Source: Prunus persica
Lineage: Eukaryota; Streptophyta; Magnoliopsida; Rosales; Rosaceae
DNA: 64,000 bases
Assembly: GCF_000346465.2 (NCBI RefSeq)
Contig: NC_034012.1
Span: forward strand, 21,301,169-21,365,168
Direction of reading: 5' to 3'
Under the pieces are notes generated by a model. The model was given only the letters and a program-made list of their open reading frames with translations, did no database searches and had not been told where the DNA came from. This document shows positions 1-13,100 of the stretch, one piece after another. The translations under genes were made by a program, and so were the position numbers. Position 1 is the stretch's first letter. Every line of letters begins with the position of its first letter.

Positions 1-59
1 TTAGTTTAAAAGCATCTGAGAACTTAAATTCTCTCCACCTAGGCGTACCCCCATTTCTA

Positions 60-200
60 ATCTGTCAATTCCTTTAATACTGTCAATTCCATATATGCCG
101 TCAATTACATATATCCGTCAATTCCTATAATAATCTGTCAATTCCATATATCTATCAATTCCAATAATAATCCGTCAATTCCAATGTTAGTCCATCAATT
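60..200. repeat. Minisatellite with core CGTCAATTCC inside the LTR
   Basis: About eight imperfect repeats of a roughly 20-bp unit with the core (C/T)GTCAATTCC, separated by AT-rich spacers. The solo LTR has only two copies of the complementary core GGAATTGACGG (around 38315-38335), so the array has expanded in this copy. Confidence 0.7.
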
Positions 201-567
201 CCATCCTCGCAGGCCTCGGGAACACAAAGTTAACCGAGCCGCCTCCTCACAGGCCTTAGGGGACCATTAGTCAGCCTGAGCCGCAATCCTCGCAGGTCTT
301 AGAGATAACACTTCAATCTGAGCCGCATTCCTCGCACCACACGGTTCAGGCGTCTCCGAAACACGGGGGCATTGTCACAAATCACAAACTGTTTCAAGGC
401 AACTGGGGGGGTACCCTCGTGGTGGGTTTGAAAATCATATACCAAGACTAATCACAAACCTTCCTTTAATTCTACAAATCCATATTTTAAATCTGTGCAG
501 ATCTTTCTAAACCTCAGTTCTCAACTCCCTTTGAATTTACATTACATATATATATATATATATATAG

Positions 568-748
568 AGTCCTGATCTCTTGGACCACAAGGGTCCAAGA
601 GATTTGTGGTAACTCACCGTTGGATGTAAATTCAACGGTTCACTCACTATTGCACTTCTTTTAAGAAACTTTTTTGAACCATTAGATTAATATCCAATGG
701 TGGGTGACCACAATCTCTTGGACTCCTGTGGTCCAAGAGATCGGGACT
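568..748. mobile_element. Foldback-type MITE, 181 bp
   Basis: The ends are inverted repeats of about 36 bp with three mismatches, beginning AGTCC(T/C)GATCTCTTGG. Each terminal repeat is itself self-complementary (ATCTCTTGGACC, short loop, GGTCCAAGAGAT), so each arm can form its own hairpin. The element sits between runs of TA, which may be the target. No coding capacity. The superfamily is not clear; a TA target would fit a Tc1/mariner-type MITE, but flanking duplications cannot be distinguished from the TA microsatellite. Confidence 0.75.
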
Positions 749-2381
749 GTATATATATATATATATAATAATATGTACTTGGACATTTACTTAATTTCTT
801 ATTTCTTTCGAGATCTGATTTACAAATCATTCCCAACTCTTCACATCTGAACACAATATAATATCCTAAAAAAGTAATTTCGATTATATAGCAACTCAAG
901 AACATTAAATCATCCAATAATACTCAGCTAGATACAATGATAATAATCAACACAATAATTAAATAACTTCCAATATTTCATAACCTTCCAATATCAAAAT
1001 AATATCCAAAATTAACATAAAACAATATAACGTAATCTCATAATCCAAACATAATCAAAACACTTAACATAACGGTCAATCCTCACGTAAAAGGTCGTTC
1101 TAGTACTTCTCGACGGATAAACTACATCGAAAACTCTCGAACAACCTAATGGTCAGACTTCCCAATTTGGGTCAACCGGACCCACGTGGGGTCCACGACC
1201 TCAAAATTCCAATCCGGAAGTTGTAGGAGGTTCCAAAATGCCTAGGACACATGTCCCAAGAGTTTACTCTCGATTGGACGGTCGGATTTCCCACGACTAC
1301 ACAATCGGACGATTACTATAACCCTAGCCAAAGGGCTGGCCCTTTTCGGAGTATCGGGACTCTGATTCACGATCCGTCAATTTCTACACAATCCTAGAAT
1401 TGCCTAGATCAACACATGAAGTTGATTATGATCCAACGGTTCAAACGTATCGAACCCGGAAATCGCACAATATGCGAGATCCGATCGGGGCTTAAACGTT
1501 GTCCGAATTGAGATCCGCGAATTCCTATGCGCTTGTGAGGACTAAGAGATCATTTTAGGACTAAATGTGACTTCACTATGCTGCCCACACGCGCTGGCAG
1601 TGCGTGGGTGGCTTGATCAACTTTTTGGCAATCGAAAATACTCCAAACCGCTGGCCCAAACTCCTATCCTGGTTTAACACCCCATTTGGAACTACTTTTG
1701 TTCTTGGACCTACCCCGAAAAAGGACTGGAATTGGCCGGAATTGGAGGACGAAAACTGGCAGAATTTCAATCACTTATTTAACCCCCTAAACGCAGAAAT
1801 TTCTCCTATCCAACACAACCAGAAACTAGAAGGTCTTGAGAGGTTGAAAAAGCATACCTGGATCGACGAAAAAGGTGGCCGGAGGAGTCCGAACGAGCTC
1901 CGTGAATTTTGGGTTAAAACCAGTCGGTTTTTGGTATTTTCTAGCGAGCACAGGTGGCTCCGGCGGCTGAGATTGGTCGGGATGGGAAGAGGAAAGTGAG
2001 CTTGACGTTTTGGTACCAATATCACTAAGTTTGGTGGCCGGTGGAGAAGATGGTGGAAGAAAAACCAAACGTATGAATAGTGACGCGGGGCGGGTCCAAT
2101 CGGAATTTCCAAATTCCTTCCCAAACTTAAAATGACATTTTTGCCCCTTTTTATATTAAATAATATCTTTAATTTTCAAAAGCCTAAATTAATTCAAATC
2201 ATTTTATTTTATTGTTTATTTCACTTTATTTTCTCATGTAAATTTACTTTCTCTTATTTTAATCATTTAATCTCCCCGAATAAAAGTCAACTCTTAAATC
2301 ATTTCAATATTCCCGGGGTAAAATTGTCTTTTTCTTGAATAATTTAATATTTAACTATTAATTTAGGATCAGGTTGTTACA

Positions 2382-4660
2382 AATACCTCCAAACTTAGAT
2401 TTTGCTAGTCCTCAAGCAAAACAATGTAAAACTACCATTTAGAAAACAGGAAATAATCAGCTAACCTTCCCAATAATATCCTCAAAGAATAACTGAAGTA
2501 TATGGTTCCAAAGACACAACAATCACAATCTAAGTTCCACACATGATTCAAGAGTAAGCAAAGCTCACAATGACATCCTTAAGTGTAGTGTGTGAATGTC
2601 AAATCAGAACAACACCTGCAACTCAAATAAGTACATGTGCACACACTTAGAGCAAAATCTAGAATTCCAAACCCCATAAGCTCATTATCAAATCAGCTCT
2701 TCACAGTAATACCATATAATACCAAGGATCAAAAGGACTTTACAAGGGTTGTAATGAGGCTTAGGGTAGTGGTTGAATGAAAGAGGGGATATGGATATAT
2801 AACAACATCTTAAGCACAACTAAAGCATAGGTAAGAGCATGAGAGATTACTGATCTTTGTCACAAGCAAGGAACACATACATGAGCATATTTTCAACAAA
2901 ATTTCATCACCTTCATATCTGTTTATTTGGCCTCATTTTGTGGCTCTTTACCCTAGATCACCATGATCTTCTCTTTATAACACCCTAGGGCCGTGACTAC
3001 ATTGGTCACGCTTCATTACCTCTTATGATTAGTTACCAATACCCCCAAACTTATTTCTTTTCAACACTTGGGTTATGGCACTAATGATTCACTTTTGCTC
3101 CAAAAACCTTGCATTCTTTATAACTCTCTTTTGAAGATAACTTTAATTGCTCATAGAATAAGTAAGGATAAGAAAATAGAGATTCATGATGGTAGGAATG
3201 GTTTACACAAAGAAAGGCTTAACGTAGGCTCAAATGGGTTGACTAGGGATGAATACATGTAAAGGGATGGTTAGAAAGGCTCAAACGGTTCAAACATGGC
3301 CCAAATCACTTCCTAACCATTGTATGGCAACAAAATGTCTCAAGAGATATTCAAATAAGTTCTAGAGTACGAAACCAAGATCATGACATAAGTAGAATTG
3401 CATAACGTCTCCAAGTAGCAAGAAATTGGACTAACTCGGCAAAGTGCTCAATAAGTGCAAGGATGGCATGCAAGACATAGTTAACTCAGAATCACACAAA
3501 GACCTTAAACAAAGATTATTGATTTCTGCAAAACCAAATTAGAATTAAATCCAAGTCTTATCATAGGTGTTGGAAAGGATGACAAAGCAACTCACAAAAT
3601 ACTGCGTTTTTAGACATTAGACACACTATAAAATTTTAAAATTTGATAATTTGAAACAGCATAACTAAATCCTTCCCCCCAAACTTAAATAAAACATTGT
3701 CCTCAATGTTTAGAGTGTAAGAAAAAGCAACGCCTCATAAATGAAAGGAAAGAAGATAAGGGAAAGATATAACCAAAGGTTAGAATTTAGAAAAACTCCC
3801 CTTTGAAGCAATTAGGACGCAAGCAGGCTTCGTCGCATGTTCTATCTTCTCCTCATCACCTTCGGTTGACTCCCAAGGAGCGCTAAGTCTTATGTCTTCA
3901 GCCGGGCGTCCAAATTCTGGTGAGCTTCAAGAGAGAATCAAATAGAAGAGAAGAGCTGATGGTAGCAAGGTAGTTCCTAGGATAGCTCCAAGCTCTCCCT
4001 CCTTTGCAACTAGCTCTCTTCTCTCTTTGTGGTGAAGGATGGAATCTGAATGTGTATATGAGTAATGGATGAAATGAAAGTCTATGTTCTTGAATGAGCG
4101 TGCAGCTCTTTATTTATAGAGTTCCAAATTTTTCCTCCCTTTTGGCTGGTGAAGCATACCTCTCTTAGCTACTGCCAAACTACCTCAACTGCCCAATAAA
4201 TGCCTTTGGTGGACAATTGGTCTCTTCATGGAAAGCTTGACTTTTGTTCATCTTTCTGAGTTCCCAAGCTGATTTGTCTCCCATGTGTGGCTACTCTTAT
4301 GTGTAGCACATGGCTCTAGGGATGTAGCCACATTAAATGTGATGACAGCCAACTATGACTTTTCTTTGAATTTGGTTGAGTCTTTGATGTGCTGAAGGCT
4401 CCAGATTTATCCAATTGGGCTGAAATTTGGATATGTTATAATAGACATCCATTGGAACAACTTCTATCAAGGATGTCTTCACATCTGACCTATGTAAGTT
4501 GCAGAACGGTGGCTTGCAAAATGACTTACAAAACTGGACTGACAAGGAGTGTGGCCCAAATGGGGTTTGTCTTTAAGCTCATATTGCTCTTATCCCAATC
4601 AGCCCTTAACAAGCATGGATTGCATCAAATGTGATCTCTTGCTGTCTTAACCTACAAAAC
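2382..4660 (-). other. Non-coding 3' internal region of the gypsy-type element
   Basis: This follows the polypurine tract of the 3' LTR. On the minus strand it contains AAGTTTGG(G)GG blocks next to 'tttgcttgaggactagcaaa' (around 2390-2420) and 'aacattgaggacaatg' (around 3700). Such blocks are common upstream of 3' LTRs in plant gypsy elements. No ORF with a recognisable domain was seen. The right boundary is not defined; no matching 5' LTR in this orientation is in the window. Confidence 0.5.
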
Positions 4661-4905
4661 AAACAAAAAGAGGTAAGTGACTTAAAATCAAGAGAAACTA
4701 AGCAAAGTCACTAAGTAAAGAAGGCATGCGAATGTATGAAATTATGAACTTATCACAGGAATACTAAGAACAATGCAATCTATAATGGGAAAAAGTTTCA
4801 TAAATTTTTGATGTCGGGAAGTATTTTTTATTATTTCTAGAAGTCATAAAATTGAAAACATCAATAAAAAATTTGGGAGGAATTTTTTAGTTCTGTAAGT
4901 TGGAG

Positions 4906-6206
4906 AAGGTCCTAAAAATCATAGACTACTTATAGGGAGCTTATTGTGCGAAGAAATTTCAACAAAAATGGGGTTTGACAAGGTATGAAATATTTTGTCA
5001 ACATTTGAAAAAACGTTGTGCGCAGACATGCAAGCCATGGCAGCACAAGTTTCGAAAAATTCTGTTGACATTTTCAGCGCACTACATGCAGGTTCTGTGC
5101 ACACTGCTCCCTGGGCCATGACAGGACAAGTTTTGAAAAATTCTGTCGACATTCAGCACACTGCGCACAGGCTGCACGCATGCTGTGCGCACGCTGCGTG
5201 CAAGTCATGGCAAGACAAGTTTTGAAAATTTTGTCGACATTTTTTGCACGTTGTGCACATGCGGTGGGCATGATATGCGAAGACAAGACAAGGCAAAGCA
5301 AGCCACGACATCGTAAGCTCTCTTGAGCCAGTTAGTTTGTCGGAATGCCTTGAATGGGAGCAAAGGCAAGGCCACGGCATGCCAACGCAAGCCAATGCAT
5401 GGCTTGAATGGCTTGGTGTAGGCCACATCATGGGCACGGCATGCCAAGGCAAGGCAAGCCATCCGAAGCCTCGAATAGCCTCACTTTCTCGGAATGCCTT
5501 GAATGATGAGCAATGCAAAGGCAAGGCAACGCATGGATCTAGGCCACATCTTGGGCATGGCATGCCAATGCAAGGCAAGGGAAGCCATGCCATCCGAAGC
5601 CTCCAATAGCCTCACTTTGTCAGAATGCCTTGAATGGGCAAGGCTTGCCAAGGCAAGGCAAGATCCTAAAAATCATTAAATTATAAGGAACTTATTGTGC
5701 GGTGAAATTTCAATAAAAATAGGGTTCGACAACATTTGAAAAATTATGTTGACATTTTCAGCATGCTGCATGCAAGGCATGGCATGACGAGGTTTCAAAC
5801 ATTCTGTCCACATTTTCAGCATGTTGCATGCAAGAAATGGCATGACGAGGTTTCAAAAATTATGTCCACATTTTCAACAGGCTTTATGCATGATGAGCAC
5901 AGGCTGCGTGCAAGGGCAGGCATGCCAAGCTTCCAATAGCCTCACTTTCTCAGAATGCCTTGAATGGGGAGCAATGCTAAGGCCAAGGCCTGGCATGCCA
6001 ACGCAAGGCAAGCCACGCCATCCCAAGCTTCCAATAGCCTCACTTTCTCGAAATGCCTTGAATGTGGAGCAATGCCAAGGCCAAGCCAAGGCACGACATG
6101 CCAAGGCAAGGCATGTCAAGGCCAAGGCACGACATGTCAAGGCAAGGCATGTCAAGGCCAAGGCATGCCAAGGCCACGACATGCCAACGCAAGGCAAGGC
6201 TCAATA
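4906..6206. repeat. Direct duplication with GCATGC/CAAGGC-rich low-complexity DNA
   Basis: Two diverged copies about 750 bp apart. Both begin 'cctaaaaatcat' then 'acttattgtgcg.gaaatttcaa' (4911 and 5663), continue with repeated 'catttgaaaaattctgt..acattttcagc' blocks, and end in DNA built of CAAGGC, GCATGCC and CACGGCATG words. The last 120 bp (6088-6206) is a short tandem array of CAAGGCAAGGCATGTCAAGG-like units. Long ORFs on both strands arise from the skewed composition and I do not call any as genes. Confidence 0.75.
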
Positions 6207-7276
6207 AAAGTTGCAATAATATCACATAAACTCTCTGCCTATTTAGCTATAAATAAAAAATAAATAAATAAATAGATAAAGCAATTGAATACAAATAGGC
6301 CAAAATTAAAATTGACACAATATTAGATTTTGAATTCAAAACAATTAAACTACAAAAGAACTGTTTGCACCTTTTTTCTTTCAAGTATTTGAAACCAAAG
6401 TAATTATATACTACACAGATTTGCGAAAATGCAACAATTGAATATTCAAATCAAATTTATCTTCATAAAAGGAAAACTTAGTTGTCTGTTGACCAATAAT
6501 GCTTTATCCCTCATAATGCATTAAACCACATAAATATAGTGTATAAAAACCCAACGTTAAAAGTAATTAAATGCTAATTAACAACAAAATTTAATGCAGA
6601 TATGAATATCAATTCAAGACAAAATCATATCAAATCAATTCAAATTAATTTGCAGGTTTTTTTCCAAAATCAAAACAAAGAAGGTTTTAGCACAAAATTT
6701 CATTAAGATTCATAACCATGTTAAGGGCAATAATCACCCAAAATTATTAACAAATTTATTGCCAAAATAAATATAGGAATTGAAAACAAGTGTGACCATT
6801 AGGCCAAATCTCGAAAATTAATTTCAACAAAAAGTATTTTTGTGTTTTGAAAAAGTATATGCATATGCACATAAAATAGAATAGGCATTTTTTGTATATC
6901 AAAATATATGTAATCAAGAAGTCATTTTTTCATGAATTGGCGTTTCTATATTGAATAAAACAACTAACAAACACAATACAAACTCTAATATAAAAAATAA
7001 AATAAAAATACAGAGGGACCATGTAAATAACATCAGGAAATAGATTTCCATTTAAATATCCAAAGAAAAGCTTTTGTCGAAAAATTGGCATTAAACCCAA
7101 TAATAGATTACAAATGACATGCCAAAATCATTAAATTCAATTCAACCTTTCACTTCCAAACAATTCAATTAAAATTAGACCAACGGATTTTAAACACTTA
7201 AACAGTTTAACAATGGATGTTTCAACGTAAATTTATTAATGAGTAATAACTAAGCAACTGGTGATGAAGCAATACA
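6207..7276. other. AT-rich spacer, nothing recognised
   Basis: Very AT-rich, with no ORF of note, no RNA gene and no clear repeat ends seen by eye. Confidence 0.5.
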
Positions 7277-7515
7277 TGTAACAACCCGATCCTAAATTAA
7301 TATTTAATTATTAATTTATTCAGGTAAAAGACAATTTTACCCCATAATATTTTAATGGTTTAAAAGTTGACTTTTTATTCTGGAAGGAATTTAGGGATTT
7401 CAGTTATACCGTTGTGTACAACACATCGAGATAAGTCCATAGACACGTAGTGGGCTCAAATCCGAGTTGTATCGAGAGAGATACGATCAAAATAGGGGCA
7501 AAATTGTAATTTTGC

Positions 7516-7604
<89 letters not shown>

Positions 7605-9026
7605 GTTCGCACAGCAGCCCCTCCCCCCTTTGAAACAGCAGCGACGGTTTTTCCATCTCCACCCTTGCCACACGCCACCGTTTTGGGTGGCACCAGTCCC
7701 AAAAGAACTGGGCCACCTCCCTCTTCCCATTCCGACCAACCTCAGCTGCTGGAACTACCGGTGCTGGGCGGAAATTCAAGAAATCCGGGCTGTTTTTGGA
7801 CAATTTTTGACCGATTTTTCGGAAGCTCATTCAGGTATTTCCAACGGCCAAATTTTGAGATCCAGGTATGCTTTCTCATCCTCTCGAGGTGCTCTAGCTG
7901 CTGGTTGTGTTGGATAGGAGACATTTCTGAGTTTTGGAGGGTAAATAAGCGATTGAATATCTGCCAGTTTTCGGTCTCCTATTCCGGCCACTTCCGTCGA
8001 TTTTTCAGGGTAGGTCCAAGAACAAAAGTGTCTCCAAATGAGGTTTTACACCTAGGGTAGGAAGCTTGGCCCTTAATTTTGAGAATTTTCCGGCGATCGT
8101 TATCGCTTTGGGCACCCACTCACTGCCGGCTCGTGGGAGTATAGCAAAGGGGCATTGTATCCCAATGTGATCCTCTAATTGTCACGAGCACATAGGCATG
8201 CTTGGATTCCAATTTGGATATCGTTTGAGCCTCGAACGGATTTTGCATATTGTGCGATTTCCTGGTTTGATAGGTTTAAGACCGTTGGACCAAACCCAAA
8301 TTTATGTATGTTGTACCTTGTATTTCTAGGATTGTATGTGATTCGACGGATTGTGAATCGGAGACCCGGATACTTTGAAATTACGAATCCTATGGTTAAA
8401 TAACCGTAACTGTCCAATAGTGCGATCGTGATCAATCCGACAGTCCATTTCGAACCAAACTCACAGGACATGGTCATTAAAATATGTGGAACCTATAGAA
8501 ATTCCCAGAATTGTGATCAGAGGTCGTGGGCCCTGCGGGCCGGTTGACCAAGATTAGGTAGTTTGGACCCTCGGTTGACCATGAGTCTTCCGAGATAGTA
8601 TATCCTTCCAAAAGTGTTAGAACAACCAGGTAAACGAGTTTTGACCAGGAAGTTGAGTGATTCTGACCCTGTCAGGTTAGAGGATTGTTTTATAGTATTT
8701 TATAGAAATTCTTGGATAGTACATCAATAATTGAAGTTATGGAAGTGTATTATCATATGTAATGGTAAACCTAAAGGGTATTGTCGATAATTGGAGATTA
8801 TGCAATATAGAGGACTGATCTCTGGAAAATTGAGAGGAGAATTTAAGTAAGGCTTGTGAAACAAGAGGAACTTCGAAATAAGTTCAGAATATGGTTTTCA
8901 AACCCACTTTAGGAGTAACCCTTAGTTGCCTTTGGAAACGGATTTGTCATTTATGACAATGGCCCACGAGTTTCACGGATGCCTGAACCGTGTGGTGTGA
9001 GGAATGCGGCTTGGGTTGACTTGATG
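7277..9026 (+). repeat. LTR fragment of the TGTAACAACC family (3' end missing)
   Basis: Starts TGTAACAACCCGATCC and aligns with the solo LTR at 36308 through the (CT)n tract, the GGTAGGTCCAAGAACAAAAGTG block (8011) and the 'cacgagtt..gaaccgtgtgg' block (8969). It stops at about the position matching 38230 of the solo LTR, where a second LTR start abuts it at 9027. The last 700-800 bp of the LTR is missing. Confidence 0.75.
7519..7601. repeat. (TC)n microsatellite, about 83 bp
   Basis: Uninterrupted TC dinucleotides inside the LTR. The homologous position in the solo LTR (around 36602-36631) has a shorter CT tract, so this is a length-variable site of the family. Confidence 0.95.
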
Positions 9027-9430
9027 TGTAACAACCAGATCCTAAATTAATTTTTAATTATTAATTTATTCTGGTAAAAGACCATTATGCCCCTATAATA
9101 TTTTAATGGTTTAAAAGTAGACTTTTTGACCGGGAAGGAATTTGTAAATTTCAGTTGTACTGTTGCGTAGAGCACATCGAGATTAGTCCGTAGACACGTA
9201 GTGGGCTCAAATTGGAGTTGTAACGAAGAAGTCACGATCAAAATAAGTTCAGTGGAACAACCGTAAATATTTTGAAGTTCAGTTTTAAAACCTAGATTTT
9301 CTTCTTCTTCATAAGAAGCTCCACGACCAGCCAACTTCAGACCTTGATTTCTCCCAAAGTCCAGCCACCGTTTCAAGCAAGACCAGTCCCAAACGAACCA
9401 CCTCACTTCCATCTGTGCTCGATATGTGTA
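9027..9430 (+). repeat. Second truncated LTR fragment of the same family
   Basis: Starts TGTAACAACCAGATCC directly after the previous fragment and matches its first 400 or so bases (the 'cacatcgagattagtccgtag' block, then 'accagtcccaaacgaacc'). Homology fades at about 9430. No target duplication could be assigned. Confidence 0.7.
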
Positions 9431-10158
9431 AACAATGGTTGGGAAATGTGGCTTGAGAAAATTACAGCCAAAGCAAATTAGCTTTGGCCTGCTTATGTTT
9501 GTTGCAAGTTTGCTGCATATTCAGAAAGGTTGAAAGCCATGGAGCCTTATCAAAGATTGTGAAACCAGTTGCTACTCCAACGGCATGGTGCTGAATCTAG
9601 TAACTCACGAATTTTGAACCCAAAACCCTAAAACTAAAAGATAGCTCCTGCCATAAATTTTTGTTTTCTACTGTCAAGATTTCCAACCGGCATGGCTGAG
9701 GCTGCTTTTGACGCATTGAGTTAGCCCTGTCTTACTCAGAATGTTCTGCAACTTTTGCCCATGTTTGGAAACAGGCGTAGGGAACATCACATTATGAAGA
9801 TTATATTTTACTATTCATACAAAATAATTTTAGAAAGCTATAAAAATAATCCCCATTCTTCCTCCAAGTTAAGCAACATATCCTTATTATTCATTAGCAC
9901 ATGAAATATAGGCGTTTGGCTAATCTGGCCTTAAAGTAGAAAACAAAATTCAGGGACAAGTATTGCAAACATTTCTAAGTGCAAGGAAGAAAAACACGGA
10001 AAGAAAAGATTTTCTAACTATATGCTAATTACTAATGTCAGTACAAGTAGTTGTAGGATGGATCACACTACTGTTTGAGCTCAAATGCCAATAGGAGAAC
10101 AAGCAGAAGCAAATTCTTTCTGCTCTTTTGTTCGAAACGATCTTCCATCTTCATGCAT
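9431..10158. other. Intergenic / downstream of the DUF4602-like gene
   Basis: No coding region recognised. The part next to 10158 is presumably the 3' UTR of the minus-strand gene. Nothing else is supported. Confidence 0.4.
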
Positions 10159-13100
10159 TCAAGGGCCCATACCGATGATCTTCTTACCTTTGTTCTGCTT
10201 TCCATTTCCTTTCTTGTTCTCTCTGAACACATGGGCACCAGAGCTGCGGTCTCTAGACGGAGCTGCATGTAACAAATGCTTCACATCAAGTACACCATTT
10301 CTAAAGCGACCTTCACTTGCTTTCAGAACCCTGTTCTCAGGCCTTTGCTTCTCCATTGATCTTCTAGAACCACCACTGAAATTGCCACCAAAACGTCCAA
10401 GAACCATATTCTATCCAGATTGATTATTGAGTTAGTAAAAGTTGACCTTGATTCCCCGTTCAACAAGGGCAATGAAAGAGAATAATCACCTGTTCCAGCA
10501 GTTTTTTTTCCCTTTTCTTTTGATTCTTCATTACCACTCTTGCTATACTTAGAGGAAGTCTCTGCTTCTTTGGAGGCTGTTTCAAGGGCAAGCACACATG
10601 AATATTTCTGGAAGACATGCAAATGAATATTTCTGGAAACCGGAAAGCAAGCAAATGAATAAATACACAACCATAGTTGAAATAAGCAGTGCTACTTGGA
10701 GCTCAGTGTACAACAGAAGGAAACCAATGTCCTATTTCTGTTAATGAGCTGTGTGCTTTACACTGATATTAGCACCATCTGTTTTATTGAACTAAAGTAA
10801 TAACCTAAACAACGGTATGTCACAGCCAATCACCAGCCCACTGAAAAAGTGATTGGAACCACCACATTAACAGAACAAAACCATCATCATAACAGGCAAC
10901 GCACTTTAAAAACTAACTGCTATAAGCTACATCAGCCCTCCAATCCACATTAAGCTAAAATGATGGACTATCTCTAAACTCATTAGAACTCAAAGCTTAA
11001 TATTAATTTCAGGTATGAACTTTTTCCATGGTCAATTATCCAAGCAAGTATTTATACCTTATGATGTACCTTAGCCTTTCAAATCATCGTGGATGGGTTG
11101 AATTTAGGAGGAGATGGGTCATCAATAAACTAGCCCGAATAGGATTTACATGCAAAAGATGCTAGAGGATTCAATTGTATCATGATGATTGTGACATGAG
11201 ATTCTCGATTGAAGGAGGTAATTATCAAACCGGCAAAGGGTACATGACAACAAAGCTTGTAAAGTGTGGAAATAATAGGCACTATGGAAATTCTCCCGCT
11301 CACTTATCTTTCCAATAGTGAATCCTTTTCCCTTTCCCACAACAAACCAGAACTCAAAATAAAGCAGTGCATAGCTTGATTGTTACTTTTGAATAAGAAA
11401 AGGGCAAAGGTCCATACCTTTCCACCTAGAGAAATCACTTTCCTATTCTCCAACTCCTTCCTTTGCTTCCATGTCATATGAGAAGAACCTGTGATGCAAA
11501 AGTTTGACGTGAAAAAGCAGACTAAAACTAGCTTTAACACAACTGAAAAGGCACACATTCAAACATATGAAGTTGTTCTATCATATTACTTATATAATAA
11601 GTTCAATGCACAAATCATGAAGATTGATATCTCATTAATACTTTCCTATATATATATATATATAGTGGGCAGATCAATGACACTATGTTTTTTACACAAA
11701 TTGTATTTACGTATAACTTTATTTCCCAGCTCATGAAATATCTCACACACAACCTAATATGGTTGAATCCAATTTCCCCACATCCTAATTAAGCAAGGTG
11801 TAGCAGGTTATTATAAATCAAGACATATTTTACTCATCACATCATGGCTTTTCTACTGTAAGACCTCTTCCTAAGAATCTTCCAAAATATAAATATGATT
11901 TTGCAGATATTGACACATTCTCTCAAGAAGGAAAACTTTAGCAATACTATCTATTGTTTCACAAAGATATAAACAAAAATACCTCTTCACTTCCTCGTAA
12001 TAATAAATACCAACAATTAGTATAGATGATTACGAGAAAAAACCTCCATGATAACAGGTGAACTGGTAAATAGCACCCCTTCATACTGTAAATAAATCTT
12101 GATCATTCATAGGGTAAAGGAGTTTTCCCTCATGCTTTAAATTTTGGTAACACTATATCCATTTTGAACTGAACAACGACGCAATTGCAGTTTTCTCAAC
12201 TAACTATTTACTAGAATATAACCATGCCTCAAGTTTAATAGTGGCACCTCAAAGGTTCCAAATCTTCACTGCACCTTGATACCAATGAGACCATGGATTT
12301 CAGAATCCAAATTCAGTTGTTAATGAACCCTAATTAGACAGGACTGTACGTAAATTTAGGAGAATCAAGTTCAAACTCATGAAATATCCCTCCAACCTTT
12401 AGAATTCTAGTGCATCTAACCATGTATGACATATTCCATAACCTCTTGATTAATAGCTCTTATGAAACATCTTTGGTGCACTCTAACTCTCCAACTAGAG
12501 CATCTCGAATCTAGTCAATTTTTTGATTTGTAGTTTGATTAAACTAAGACTTTATGTCCATCAAATGCCATGATATACTTGCAAATCAAGAATGCAATCC
12601 TGGACATGCAACAGAACTTGATTAAGCAAGAAACTAGCTCCGTATTCACATGGTTAAGAGACTGTTGCCATATAAGCAAACATATACTTCACTCTGTTAA
12701 GTGTCAATGCTGATTTCCTGATTCAATGACAATCTCAAATAAGCTCGAAATACAATCCATTCACTTCTAACACATATCCATAATCACAGCACAGAGAACA
12801 TAAGTTCATCAAGAAGTTTGAAAATGATTTCAAGATACAGCTGACAATCTAAAACTGGTGCAATGTACTTTTTGACACTACAGTTTCTTAAGTAATTCAG
12901 GTCATCCAAGCCCGAAACTGACCAACATAATCACTATATGCCAATCCTTTACAAACTAGCATGTCTGCGTCATGTAGGACCAACCTAGTTTCATTCATCC
13001 TTAAGCTATTCATTACAACTAATTTCTCATATTATGCTGGTTGAATTTACAAGAAGGAAGATGCAAAATAATCAGTTTAGAATAATTAATTCAAATTTTT

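Larger units (their letters stand above)
1..2381 (-). repeat. 3' LTR of a gypsy-type retrotransposon, truncated by window edge
   Basis: The minus strand starts with TGTAACAACC at 2381 and runs down to position 1, where the window cuts it. The same start occurs on the plus strand at 7277, 9027 and (as TGTAATAACCC) 36308, so this is one LTR family. Immediately outside 2381 the minus strand reads a purine-rich AAGTTTGGAGGTATT, as expected for a polypurine tract, so this copy is a 3' LTR with internal sequence to its right. The LTR carries the MITE at 568-748 and an expanded minisatellite at 60-200. The full-length copy at 36308-38996 suggests an LTR of about 2.7 kb. The lineage is not certain because no coding region is attached. 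Confidence 0.75.

Noticed and set aside
60..200. CRISPR-like array
   Set aside because: Repeats are imperfect, spacers are short and AT-rich, the setting is a plant LTR, and there are no cas genes.
4995..6263. Several overlapping ORFs on both strands
   Set aside because: Low-complexity CAAGGC/GCATGC repeats keep all frames open; no domain, no splice structure.
7404..7830. ORFs coding for long Arg-Glu or Ser-Leu repeats
   Set aside because: They are translations of the (TC)n microsatellite in an LTR.
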